The notes beneath the pieces were generated by a model. It searched no databases. It saw nothing but the letters and a program-made list of their open reading frames with translations, and was not told where the DNA came from. DNA of 64,000 nt from Scleromatobacter sp964418745 (GTDB lineage Bacteria > Pseudomonadota > Gammaproteobacteria > Burkholderiales > Burkholderiaceae_C), in assembly GCA_964418745.1 (NCBI GenBank), contig CAYQMX010000013.1, forward strand, positions 1-64,000. Reading direction: 5' to 3'. The stretch's first letter is position 1. Every line of letters begins with the position of its first letter. A program made the translations under genes and the position numbers. This document shows positions 35,769 to 43,729 of the stretch, piece by piece.

Positions 35769-36383
35769 ATGATCAGCAAAGCCCTGCTCTTTCGCATGGA
35801 GTCGCAGACCGACGAGGACACGATGGACACGTTCCTCGAGGACCTGAGCGCGGAAGTCTCCTGGGAAAAGACCACGCGGGCGTGGTTCGGCATCCGCTAC
35901 ATGCGCGGCGAGTTCGGCGTGTTCTCGTGCTTCGACGACGATGCCGCCCGCGAGGCCCACCTGGCGGGCGCCGCTGCCGCCACGTTCTTCGGCGCCGAGC
36001 ACCGCCTGATGACCGCGGCGCCGCGCACGACGCGCATCGACATCCTGGCCAGCAAGATGCCCAAGGTGCTCGAGAACGTCACCAAGGGCCTGGTGCTGCG
36101 CTTCAAGGCCAAGCCCGGCAAGGAAGCCGAGGTGGCGAAGATGCTGCGCGACTGCCAGCCCCTGGTCGACAAGGAGAGCGGCACGCTCGCCTGGTTCGCC
36201 AACCAGTACGACGAGAGCCACTTCGGCACCTTCGCCGTGTTCGCCGACAACGGCGCGCGCTTCGCCCACCTGACCGGGCAGATCCCGCGCGACCTCGGCA
36301 TGACCGGCCTGGCGCTGCTGGGCGGCGCGCCCGAGGTGCACATGGTCGACGTGATGACGGGCACCGCCCGCCAGGTCGACTGA
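35769..36383 (+). CDS. Tandem ABM (dimeric alpha/beta-barrel) protein
   Basis: A 204-residue protein with two ferredoxin-like repeats of the antibiotic-biosynthesis-monooxygenase type. The first is residues 1-95. The second begins at KGLVLRFKAKPGKEAEVAKML and ends with the DESHFGTFAVFADN segment. ABM proteins range from small monooxygenases to stress proteins; no catalytic residues can be assigned. A good GAAAGGAAA site precedes the ATG. Both neighbours are convergent or separated by more than 150 bases, so it is probably expressed alone. Confidence 0.75.
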   Translation: MISKALLFRMESQTDEDTMDTFLEDLSAEVSWEKTTRAWFGIRYMRGEFGVFSCFDDDAAREAHLAGAAAATFFGAEHRLMTAAPRTTRIDILASKMPKVLENVTKGLVLRFKAKPGKEAEVAKMLRDCQPLVDKESGTLAWFANQYDESHFGTFAVFADNGARFAHLTGQIPRDLGMTGLALLGGAPEVHMVDVMTGTARQVD

Positions 36384-36401
36384 GGCCGGGCCGGCGCGCC
36401 G

Positions 36402-36710
36402 CTACGCGGCGGCGCCGGTGCCTGCCGCGATGCGGTCGACGAAGCGCGCCAGCTCGATGTCCTTCATCGTCAGGCCGTGCGCGTCGTGCGTGGTCAGGGT
36501 GACGTCGACCACGTTGTAGGCGTTCGACCAGTCCGGGTGGTGGTTGCGCCGCTCTGCCACCAGCGCCACGCGGGTCATGAACGCGAAGGCCTCGTTGAAG
36601 TCGGCGAAGGCCAGGTGGCGCGAGATCGCGGAAGCGGTCGGATCCAGCGTCCAGCCCGGGAGCTGGGACAACAGCCCCGGCAGCAGGGCCGGGTCGAGCT
36701 TGGCGGTCAT
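36402..36710 (-). CDS. phhB: Pterin-4a-carbinolamine dehydratase
   Basis: Recycles the pterin cofactor of aromatic amino acid hydroxylases by dehydrating 4a-hydroxytetrahydropterin. The 102-residue length and the conserved RRNHHPDWSNAYNVV motif (active-site histidines) are diagnostic of the PCD/DCoH family. No phenylalanine hydroxylase gene is in the window, so the partner is elsewhere. The ATG at 36710 starts MTAKLDPAL. Confidence 0.92.
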   Translation of the reverse strand: MTAKLDPALLPGLLSQLPGWTLDPTASAISRHLAFADFNEAFAFMTRVALVAERRNHHPDWSNAYNVVDVTLTTHDAHGLTMKDIELARFVDRIAAGTGAAA

Positions 36711-36817
36711 GGGCAGGGCCTTTCGCGGATGCGCAGGCCCCACTCTAGGCCCTGCGGCCATCCCCCGCTCCGGCACGGGTTCTCGGCTTGCCAATGGCGG
36801 CTTCGCGCCGGGCGAAT

Positions 36818-37774
36818 TCAGGTCGCGCGCGTGCGCCGGCGCGCCCGCCCCCACGCGCGCCCGACGGCCTGGCCGAGCGCGTCGCATTCGGCCGCCAGCG
36901 CCGCCTCGAAGCGCGCCACCAGGGCATTGCCGGGCCGGTGCGCCGGCCGCACCGCGAAGACGCGGAACGGGATCGCGAAGGTCAACGGCCGCACGGCGAT
37001 GCCCTGCCCCGCCAGCGCCAGAGCGGTCAGCGGATTGACGATCGCCAGGCCCAGCCCGTGGCGCACCATCGCGCATACCGCCACGGCGCTGTCGGTCTCC
37101 ACCGCCAGCTGGCGATCGACGCCGGCCTCGGCGAACACCTTGTCCACGCCCTGCCGGTAGCGGTCGCGCGGGTCGAAGCTGACGAAGGGCTGGCCCGCGA
37201 AATCGGCCGGCGCGAGCCGGGGCCTGTCCAGCAGCGCGTGGCCCGCGGGCAGCACCGCCACCTCGTCGAGTTCCAGCAGCAGCCTGGCCTGCGCGCCAGC
37301 CAGCGCGCTGTCGTGCTCGGTCACGCCCAGGTCGTGCGCCTGCGCGGCCAGGCGCTCCTCGAGCCGCGGCGACTCGTACGGGTTGACCGACACGCTCACG
37401 CCCGGGTGCGCGGCCTGGAAGCGCGCGCAGGCCCCTGGCAACAGCGCGTGCGCGAACGCCGGCAGGCAGGCCAGCGACAGCCGGCCCTCGCTGAACTGGC
37501 GCAGCCGCAACGCGGTGTCGGCCACCCGCTCCAGGCCCGCGTAGGAGCGCTGCACCTCGTCGAACAGCGCGTAGGCCTGCGCGGTGGGCTGCAGGCGGCC
37601 GCGCACCCGGTCGAACAGCGCCAGCCGCAGCAGCGACTCCATGCGCGCCAGTTCGCGGCTGATCGTCGGCTGCGAGGTGGCGAGCGCCTCGGCCGCACCG
37701 GTGACGCTGCCGGCGGTCATCACGGCGCGGAAGACCTCGACATGGCGGTGGGTCAGCAAGGAAACGTCGGACAT
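36818..37774 (-). CDS. lysR: LysR-family regulator of lysA
   Basis: A 318-residue LysR-type transcription factor. The N-terminal winged helix reads VEVFRAVMTAGSVTGAAEAL followed by SQPTISRELARME, and the rest is the usual effector-binding domain. It is divergent from lysA across 80 bases, the same arrangement as E. coli lysR-lysA, so it most likely activates lysA when diaminopimelate accumulates and lysine is scarce. The last 15 residues are arginine-rich and atypical. Confidence 0.85.
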   Translation of the reverse strand: MSDVSLLTHRHVEVFRAVMTAGSVTGAAEALATSQPTISRELARMESLLRLALFDRVRGRLQPTAQAYALFDEVQRSYAGLERVADTALRLRQFSEGRLSLACLPAFAHALLPGACARFQAAHPGVSVSVNPYESPRLEERLAAQAHDLGVTEHDSALAGAQARLLLELDEVAVLPAGHALLDRPRLAPADFAGQPFVSFDPRDRYRQGVDKVFAEAGVDRQLAVETDSAVAVCAMVRHGLGLAIVNPLTALALAGQGIAVRPLTFAIPFRVFAVRPAHRPGNALVARFEAALAAECDALGQAVGRAWGRARRRTRAT

Positions 37775-37783
37775 GCCCCAACC

Positions 37784-37830
37784 ATATCAAATTTGAAAAT
37801 GTTGGCCAAATCAAAGCATTGGACTGATAT
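37784..37830. promoter_or_regulatory. LysR-binding region between lysR and lysA
   Basis: This AT-rich block contains the perfect palindrome TCAAATTTGA (37787-37796). A second symmetric element, TTGGCCAA, lies at 37802-37809, and outer arms ATATCA/TGATAT sit at 37784-37789 and 37825-37830. LysR proteins bind such T-N11-A dyads between divergent genes. The local AT richness contrasts sharply with the flanking genes. Confidence 0.55.
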
Positions 37831-37854
37831 GCCGAAGCGGCGCACCATGCGCCC

Positions 37855-39150
37855 ATGACAACGCTCCAGCACCCGGCCCCCGCCACCTTCACCGCCCCTC
37901 GCCTGCAGGCGCTGGCCGACCGCCACGCCACGCCGCTGTGGGTCTACGACGCCGAAACCATCCGCGAGCGCGTCGGGCGCCTGGCCATGTTCGACGGCGT
38001 GCGCTTCGCGCAGAAGGCCTGCTCCAACACCCACGTCCTGCGCCTGCTGCGCGCACTGGACGTGCGGGTGGACGCGGTGTCGGCCGGCGAGATCGCGCGC
38101 GCGCTGCACGCCGGCTACGACGCCGCCGACGAGCATGCCGGCATCGTCTTCACCGCCGACGAGATCGACCGCCCGACGCTGGAGCTCGTGGCCCGCCACG
38201 GCATCCCCGTCAACGCCGGCTCCGTGGCGATGCTCGACCAGCTCGGCGCCCACCTCGGCGACGCCGCGCGCGGCCATCGCGTCTGGCTGCGCATCAACCC
38301 CGGCTTCGGCCACGGCCACAGCCGCAAGACCAATACCGGCGGCGAGCTCAGCAAGCACGGCATCTGGCCGTCCGACATCCCCGCCGCGCTGGAGGCGATC
38401 GCCCGCCACGACCTGCGGCTGGTCGGCCTGCACATGCACATCGGCTCAGGCGTCGACTACGGCCACCTCGAGCGCGTCTGCGAGGCCATGGTGGCGCACG
38501 TGCGCGAGGTCGTCGCGCTCGGCCACGACGTCACCGCCATCTCCGCCGGCGGCGGGCTGTCCATCCCGTACCGCGTGGGCGACGCCAGCGTCGATACGGC
38601 GCACTACTTCAGCCTGTGGGACACGGCGCGCCGCACGCTCGCCGCCGAGCTGGGCCATCCGCTGCACCTGGAGATCGAGCCGGGCCGCTTCCTGGTCGCC
38701 GAGTCCGGCGCGCTGCTGGCCGAGGTGCGCGCGGTCAAGGACATGGGCAGCAAGCACTTCGTGCTGTGCGACGCCGGCTTCAACGACCTGGTGCGGCCGG
38801 CCATGTACGGCGGCCACCATGCGATCAGCGTGCTGCCGCGCGCCAACACGGCCGTGCGCGCCGACCTCGGCCTGCAGCAGGCGCGCCGGCCGACCGTGGT
38901 GGCGGGGCCGCTGTGCGAATCCGGCGACGTGTTCACGCAGGACGCCGGCGGCGTGGTGGAGACCCGCGAGCTGCCCCCTGCCGAGATCGGCGACCTGCTG
39001 GTCTTCCACGACACCGGCGCCTATGGCGCGACGATGAGCTCGAACTACAACACGCGGCCGCTGGCGGCGGAGGTGCTGCTCGACGGCGCCACGGCGCGGG
39101 TGATCCGCCGCCGCCAGACCGTGGCGGAGCTGATCGCGCTCGAGGACTGA
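37855..39150 (+). CDS. lysA: Diaminopimelate decarboxylase
   Basis: PLP enzyme that converts meso-diaminopimelate to L-lysine, the last step of lysine synthesis. The 431-residue protein shows the cofactor lysine K54 in RFAQKACSN, the glycine-rich phosphate loop in ISAGGGLSIPY, and the substrate-binding LCESGDVF and GAYGATMSSNYN segments. Its sequence style follows the LysR-regulated E. coli type rather than the more common lppL-lysA-dapF type. Divergent lysR upstream supports this. The stop is 14 bases before the end of a convergent dienelactone hydrolase gene. Confidence 0.95.
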   Translation: MTTLQHPAPATFTAPRLQALADRHATPLWVYDAETIRERVGRLAMFDGVRFAQKACSNTHVLRLLRALDVRVDAVSAGEIARALHAGYDAADEHAGIVFTADEIDRPTLELVARHGIPVNAGSVAMLDQLGAHLGDAARGHRVWLRINPGFGHGHSRKTNTGGELSKHGIWPSDIPAALEAIARHDLRLVGLHMHIGSGVDYGHLERVCEAMVAHVREVVALGHDVTAISAGGGLSIPYRVGDASVDTAHYFSLWDTARRTLAAELGHPLHLEIEPGRFLVAESGALLAEVRAVKDMGSKHFVLCDAGFNDLVRPAMYGGHHAISVLPRANTAVRADLGLQQARRPTVVAGPLCESGDVFTQDAGGVVETRELPPAEIGDLLVFHDTGAYGATMSSNYNTRPLAAEVLLDGATARVIRRRQTVAELIALED

Positions 39151-39163
39151 GCCGGGGGCTCCC

Positions 39164-39850
39164 CTAGCCGAGGTGCTTGCCGAAGTGGTACAGCGAGCGC
39201 TCCAGCGCCGTCGCCGCGGCGTTCGCATCGTAGGCGCCGCGCTGTTCGCAGTTGAAGCCGTGGTTGGCCGCGTACAGGTGCACCTCGACCTCGGGATGCG
39301 CCTGCTCGAACGCCTTGACGGTGTCGGCGCCGATGTGGGCGTCCTGCTCGCCGAAATGCGCCATGGTCGGCACGGCCGGTCGCCGCGCCGCCTCGGCACC
39401 GACGGTCATGCCGCCGCCGTAGTAGGCGACCGCCGCCGACAGTCCCTCGACCAGCGCGGCCGCGCGCCAGGCCAGCAGGCCGCCCCAGCAGTAGCCGACG
39501 ATGCCCACCCTGCCCGCCCGCGCGGCCTGGTCGACCGCGGCCTGGATGTCGCGCAGCACGCCGGGCGCCGGCAGCGCCTCGACCTGGGTCTTCAGCGCCG
39601 CGCCGGCCTTCACGTCGTCCGGCCCGTAGCCGAGCTGCACGTCGCGCGCGATCCGGTCGAAGGTGGCCGGCGCGATGGCCAGGTAGCCGGCTGCAGCGTA
39701 GCGGTCGGCGACGCCGCGGATGTGCGAGTTGACCCCGAAGATCTCCTGCAGCACGACGATTGCGCCGCGCGGCGTGCCGGCCGGCTCGGCAACGTAGGCG
39801 CTGCACTGGAAGCCGTCGGCGGCGGTGAGGGCGAGCGTGGAGGCAGTCAT
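39164..39850 (-). CDS. Dienelactone hydrolase family protein
   Basis: Alpha/beta hydrolase that opens lactones such as dienelactone in aromatic degradation; the physiological substrate here is unknown. The 228-residue product has the Cys nucleophile C121 in GYCWGG, E36 in LQEIFGVN that activates it, an Asp in GEQDAHI and the His in NHGFN, giving the complete triad. No other chlorocatechol genes adjoin. The ATG at 39850 faces the ClpP-like gene with a 141-base divergent region. Confidence 0.9.
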   Translation of the reverse strand: MTASTLALTAADGFQCSAYVAEPAGTPRGAIVVLQEIFGVNSHIRGVADRYAAAGYLAIAPATFDRIARDVQLGYGPDDVKAGAALKTQVEALPAPGVLRDIQAAVDQAARAGRVGIVGYCWGGLLAWRAAALVEGLSAAVAYYGGGMTVGAEAARRPAVPTMAHFGEQDAHIGADTVKAFEQAHPEVEVHLYAANHGFNCEQRGAYDANAAATALERSLYHFGKHLG

Positions 39851-39991
39851 GGCGGGTCCGGGGGATGGCGCGGCGCAGCGCCGCAGTCGTCCCGCTTTGT
39901 ACCCGAACGCCGCCGGCCCGGATCGCAGTCGGGGCATGGGCACGCGGGACGCTGTACGCTTGTGGCCTGAGACAACCCCGGAGCTCATCAA

Positions 39992-40582
39992 ATGCACATG
40001 GAATCCCCCGCGCCCGCCGCGCCCGTCGCCGAAGCGCGCAGCTCGTTCCTCGAGGAAAAGGCGTTCGCGTCGCGCACCGTGCTCGTGTTCGGCGCCATCA
40101 ACGACCAGACCGCCGCCGACACGGTGCGCCGCCTGATCGCGCTCGACGCGGCGTCGTCGGCGCCGATCGACATGCTGGTGTCCTCGCCCGGCGGCCACCT
40201 CGAGTCCGGCGACACGGTGCACGACGTGGTGCGCTTCATCACGGCGCCGGTGCGCATGATCGGCACCGGCTGGGTGGGCAGCGCCGCCACCCACCTGTTC
40301 CTGTCGGTGCCCAAGGAGCGCCGCTTCTGCCTGCCGCAGACCCGCTTCCTGATCCACCAGCCCAGCGGCGGCGCCGGCGGCCAAGCCACCGACATCGCCA
40401 TCATGGCGCGCGAGATCATCAAGGCCCGCGAACGCATCGCCCGCGTGATCGCGCGCGAGACCGGCAAGCCGCTGGCGGTCGTGCAGGTGGACATCGAGCG
40501 CGACAACTGGATGTCGCCCGAGGAAGCCCTGGAATACGGCCTGATCTCGCGCATCATCGAGCACCGCAGCGAGCTCGGCTGA
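39992..40582 (+). CDS. ClpP-like serine protease (second paralogue type)
   Basis: A 196-residue ClpP-fold protease with the catalytic triad in place: S97 in GWVGSAATHLF, H122 in FLIHQPSGG, and D171 in ERDNWMSPEEA. It differs from the housekeeping ClpP in the nucleophile neighbourhood (GSAAT instead of AASMG), and no clpX or other ATPase gene adjoins. Such orphan paralogues occur in Burkholderiales beside a normal clpP elsewhere. It may form mixed rings or act with an unknown partner; that is inference. Confidence 0.85.
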   Translation: MHMESPAPAAPVAEARSSFLEEKAFASRTVLVFGAINDQTAADTVRRLIALDAASSAPIDMLVSSPGGHLESGDTVHDVVRFITAPVRMIGTGWVGSAATHLFLSVPKERRFCLPQTRFLIHQPSGGAGGQATDIAIMAREIIKARERIARVIARETGKPLAVVQVDIERDNWMSPEEALEYGLISRIIEHRSELG

Positions 40583-40601
40583 GCCCGCCGCCCGCTCGCC
40601 G

Positions 40602-40838
40602 ATGCCGGGCCCGCATCGACCCGTCGGCACCCTCTCGCGCAAGGAGTGGGCGCTGGTCGCGCTCGGCCTGGGCGCGTGGGTGGCGCTGGCGGCCGGCGGC
40701 ACGTGGTTCGTGCACCAGCTGACGCGCCCGGGCACGGACTGCGCTGGCGCGCCCGAGGCGCAGACCCATCAGGCCAAGGTGGCCACCAGCCCGCGCAACG
40801 CCTTCCAGCTCGTCACGGGCCAAGGGCGTTGCCGATGA
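40602..40838 (+). CDS. Small membrane protein of unknown function
   Basis: A 78-residue product with one clear membrane span (EWALVALGLGAWVALAAGG) and a short polar C-terminal region with two cysteines. It begins 19 bases after the ClpP-like stop, and its stop overlaps the methyltransferase start (ATGA at 40835-40838), so it is translationally coupled to that gene. No family recognised. Confidence 0.55.
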   Translation: MPGPHRPVGTLSRKEWALVALGLGAWVALAAGGTWFVHQLTRPGTDCAGAPEAQTHQAKVATSPRNAFQLVTGQGRCR

Positions 40839-41437
40839 CGATCGCCCCGGGCACGACGGCGTTCTACGACGACTGGGCCGTCAACGGCCAGGAGGCCGGG
40901 CGCAGCGCGGTCTCGCGCCGGTTCGAGTCCGCGTTCCCACCCGGTGCGCGGGTGCTGGACGTCGGTTGCGGCAAGGGCCGCGACGTGCTCGCGCTGCTGG
41001 AGATGGGGTTCGACGCGTACGGCGTCGAGCCCAACGACGCGATGCGCGCCGCCGCGCTGGCACGCGATCCGCGCCTGTCCGGCCGCATCGGCGCGGCCAC
41101 CCTGCCCGCCCTCGGCCGGCCCTTCGGCGGCAGCTTCGACGCGCTGGTGTGCTGCGCGGTGCTGATGCACCTGGCGCCCGGCGACCTCGCGCCGACGTTC
41201 GACGCCTTCGCCGCCGTGCTGCGGCCCGCCGGCCGGCTGTTGCTGGCGCTGCCGGAGATGCGCGCCGAACTCCTCGTGGACGGCCACGACCCCGACGGGC
41301 GGCAGTTCGCCAACCATGCGCCCGACGCCGTCGGGCGCATGCTCGCCGAGCGCGGCTTCGCGCAGCGCGGCCTGTGGGACATCGAGGTCGCGAGCACCGA
41401 CACGCGCTGGCGCGTGCTGCGGTTCGACCGCGACTAA
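40835..41437 (+). CDS. SAM-dependent methyltransferase (class I)
   Basis: A 200-residue Rossmann-fold methyltransferase. Motif I reads VLDVGCGKGRDVLALL with an acidic residue (VEPNDAM) at the end of the second strand, both contacting S-adenosylmethionine. The substrate is unknown; the sequence style is that of the Methyltransf_11/25 group. It overlaps the small membrane protein gene upstream by four bases and the convergent MFS gene downstream by four bases. Confidence 0.85.
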   Translation: MTIAPGTTAFYDDWAVNGQEAGRSAVSRRFESAFPPGARVLDVGCGKGRDVLALLEMGFDAYGVEPNDAMRAAALARDPRLSGRIGAATLPALGRPFGGSFDALVCCAVLMHLAPGDLAPTFDAFAAVLRPAGRLLLALPEMRAELLVDGHDPDGRQFANHAPDAVGRMLAERGFAQRGLWDIEVASTDTRWRVLRFDRD

Positions 41438-42597
41438 TCCCAGCGCACCCGCCGCGACAGCCACGCCAGCGCCAGCGCCGCCGCGGCCACCACGCCCATG
41501 CCCCACGACAGGTTGGTGGCCTGCGCCACCGCGCCGATCACCAGCGGGCCGACGAGAAAACCCAGCGCGCCCAGCGTCATGACCGCCGCCAGCGCCACCC
41601 CGCCCTCGCGCGCGCCCGCCGCGTAGACGCAGGGCGACACGGTGGCCACGCCGATGCCGAACAGCGCGAAGCCCACCAGCGCCGGCACGACGCCGCCGAG
41701 CAGGAGGGCCGCAGCCAGGCTCAGTCCGGCCAGCAGCGAACCGCCGAACAGGAGCCGGCGCGCGCCCCAGCGCACGCGGGCGACGTCGCCGAACCAGCGC
41801 GTGACCAGCATCGCCCCCTGCAGGCTGGCGATGCCCAGCGGCGCCACCTGCTGCGACGCACCGGCGCGTTCCTTCAGGTACAGCGTCGACCAGTCCACCA
41901 TCGAACCCTCGACGATCATGCCCAGGAGAGCCATCGCGCCGATCAGCAGCGCCGCGCCGCGCGGCCAGGCGAACGCGCGGGTGCCGCCGTCCACCGGCCG
42001 CGCATCGGCGACCAGGCCGCCGCGCGGCAGCCAGACCGCGGCCAGCACCACCGCCGCGGCCACGAGGAAGTGCAGCGGCACCGACGTCGTGGCCAGCGTG
42101 ATGCCTGACGCGAAGAACGCCCCGGCCATCGTGCCCAGGCTGAACACGGCATGCAGGCGCGACATCACCGGCCGCGCGGTGGCCCGCTCCACCTCGACGC
42201 CCTGCGCGTTCATCGCCACGTCCATCGTGCTGGCCAGCACGCCGTACAGGCACATGACGCCGCAGGCCAGCGCCCAGGTGGGCATGAGCCCGAACGCGAC
42301 CAGGCCCGCGGCCAGCAGCACGCCCGACAGCAGGCTCGTGCCGCGCGAGCCCAGGCGGTGCAGCGCGGCAGCCGTCACCGGGAACGAGAAGATCGCGCCC
42401 AGCGCGGCGAACAGCAGCACGATGCTCACCTGCGCGGTGCTCAGGCCCAGGTTGGCCTTGATGGCCGGCAGCCGCGAGGTCCAGGTGCCGTAGCTGAATC
42501 CCAGCGCGCCGAACAGCGCGCCGACGGCCCGCTGGCTGCGGCGGATGGCGGCGGGCAGGCGCGCGGCATCGGGTTCGAAGGCGGAAGAGGCGGTCAT
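41434..42597 (-). CDS. MFS transporter
   Basis: A 387-residue major facilitator with 12 predicted spans. The N-terminal sequence FSYGTWTSRLPAIKANLGLS and the block LASTMDVAMNAQGVEVE are typical of the YbjJ-like inner-membrane MFS group. Substrate is unknown; members may export sugars or small metabolites. Its 3' end overlaps the methyltransferase gene by four bases, tail to tail. Confidence 0.88.
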   Translation of the reverse strand: MTASSAFEPDAARLPAAIRRSQRAVGALFGALGFSYGTWTSRLPAIKANLGLSTAQVSIVLLFAALGAIFSFPVTAAALHRLGSRGTSLLSGVLLAAGLVAFGLMPTWALACGVMCLYGVLASTMDVAMNAQGVEVERATARPVMSRLHAVFSLGTMAGAFFASGITLATTSVPLHFLVAAAVVLAAVWLPRGGLVADARPVDGGTRAFAWPRGAALLIGAMALLGMIVEGSMVDWSTLYLKERAGASQQVAPLGIASLQGAMLVTRWFGDVARVRWGARRLLFGGSLLAGLSLAAALLLGGVVPALVGFALFGIGVATVSPCVYAAGAREGGVALAAVMTLGALGFLVGPLVIGAVAQATNLSWGMGVVAAAALALAWLSRRVRWD

Positions 42598-42691
42598 GGG
42601 CGGTTCGGGAAGGCGTCGGTGCGCGACGGCGCGCCGCCGGCCGCCGGCGACGCCCGGGTCGATCAGCTGCGCACGCTACCAGGAAACGATT

Positions 42692-42982
42692 TCACGTCCG
42701 CGTCAACGTGATCGCGCCCTCGGGGCAGGCGCTCACGCACAGCCCGCAGCCGTGGCACTGGTCGACGTGGACGGCCTCGGCCTGCTGCCCGCCGTGCAGC
42801 CACCACTTGAGCGTGCCTGCCAGGCCGAGGGGCGCCAGCTCGGCCCGTTCCCGGCGATGCACCACGAAGACGTCGTGCGGACACTCGGCGACGCAGGCGG
42901 CCTTGCCTTCGCAGCGCCGGGGATCGATGACGGGCGCGAAGCGCCCGGCGGGGTGCTTGCAGTCGGACGCGGGAAAGGCCAT
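42692..42982 (-). CDS. Seven-iron-type ferredoxin
   Basis: A 96-residue electron carrier. The first cluster site has only three cysteines in the pattern C24-x5-C30-x3-C34-P, which would fit a [3Fe-4S] or modified cluster. The second is a full [4Fe-4S] site, C76-x2-C79-x2-C82-x3-C86-P. Sequences such as RRCEGKAACVAECPHDVF are common in soluble ferredoxins of Burkholderiales. A longer frame reaches 43105 but is not family-like, so the ATG at 42982 is used. Partner enzyme unknown. Confidence 0.88.
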   Translation of the reverse strand: MAFPASDCKHPAGRFAPVIDPRRCEGKAACVAECPHDVFVVHRRERAELAPLGLAGTLKWWLHGGQQAEAVHVDQCHGCGLCVSACPEGAITLTRT

Positions 42983-43300
42983 CGCGCCAGGGTGCCACAG
43001 ATCCGCGGCCCTGCGCGCGGCGGATGCCCGGCTGCCGACAGCCGTGGGCTTCACCTGGCGGCGCGCGCCCCTTGACTCCCGCATCGTCCTCCGGGAGGTT
43101 GGCATGGCAGATCAGGAACACGTGCACGCACCGGGCCAGGGCCGGCAGAAGGCCAGGCCGTTGGCAGTACCCGGCACCGCGGTCGCACGCCTCGGCGCGG
43201 CTCGCCGGCAGCCGGCCGGCCGTGAATACAAAAACGCACGCCCGAGGGCGTGCGTTCGTCAGGCATGCTGCGGGGCCGGAAGGGCGCCCCGCCGCCTGCG
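42983..43300. other. 318-base intergenic region
   Basis: Contains no convincing gene. A frame starting at 43104 after a GGGAGG site encodes low-complexity basic sequence and is probably not translated. The only clear element is the strong terminator hairpin at 43233-43256, which belongs to the small Cys-rich gene on the minus strand. Confidence 0.6.
43233..43256 (-). terminator. Rho-independent terminator of the small Cys4 gene
   Basis: An 11-bp perfect stem, AACGCACGCCC with GGGCGTGCGTT, has a two-base loop. On the minus strand it is followed by a run of T (TTTTTGTATT). It lies 45 bases downstream of the stop of the gene at 43301-43531, a classic position. Confidence 0.85.
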
Positions 43301-43531
43301 TCAGGCCGGCGTCGCGTCAGCTTCCTTGCAGCTGGGCGCGCACACCGATTGCGCGCGACCCAGCAGCTTGCGGGTCTTCAGCTGTGCGCGGGGACGATGC
43401 TTGCCGCAAAGAAAGCACGACATCGTCGCGGCGCCAAAGGCGCCCGTGGCTGCAAAAGGGGATCCTGCGGCCTTGGAGCGATAGCGCAGGCCGTCGGCAC
43501 CGAGGGTGGTCTTGATTTCTTGCTTCGACAT
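43301..43531 (-). CDS. Small Cys4 protein, possibly zinc-binding
   Basis: A 76-residue basic protein with two cysteine pairs, C39-x2-C42 (SCFLCGKHRPR) and C64-x3-C68 (VCAPSC), a likely zinc-binding site. It has no membrane span or signal peptide. The ATG at 43531 is preceded by AAGGA; the frame upstream is not conserved-looking. It has its own terminator and its own promoter, with -10 TATAGT at 43610-43615. A LexA-like box covers the -35 region, so DNA-damage control is possible. Similar short proteins seem common in Burkholderiales but unnamed. Confidence 0.75.
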   Translation of the reverse strand: MSKQEIKTTLGADGLRYRSKAAGSPFAATGAFGAATMSCFLCGKHRPRAQLKTRKLLGRAQSVCAPSCKEADATPA

Positions 43532-43624
43532 CGAGTGATGATCCTTCCGGGGTAGGAACAGGGCGCGAACGCAGGGCTGTAGCCGCACGTTCCGCCTCGC
43601 GCAGGCGTAACTATATCACGAACA

Positions 43625-43640
43625 CTGTATATACCCTCAG
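43625..43640. promoter_or_regulatory. LexA-like box
   Basis: CTGTATATACCCTCAG fits the CTG-N10-CAG frame of LexA operators and matches the E. coli consensus well in its left half, where the TATATA core is kept. It covers roughly -22 to -37 of the inferred minus-strand promoter (-10 TATAGT at 43610-43615), where a repressor would block RNA polymerase. The right half is degenerate, so binding needs proof. Confidence 0.45.
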
Positions 43641-43729
43641 CCGATGGGCCAGGGCCTTCGCTGCCGAGCAAGCGGCATGCCAAAACCGCGCACGCGCCGC
43701 TCGACGGTGGGGGCCATACCCCCGGGCGT

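Noticed and set aside
43104..43264. Plus-strand ORF beginning MADQEHVHAP after a GGGAGG site
   Set aside because: The sequence is basic and low complexity, runs through the terminator hairpin and resembles no protein family.
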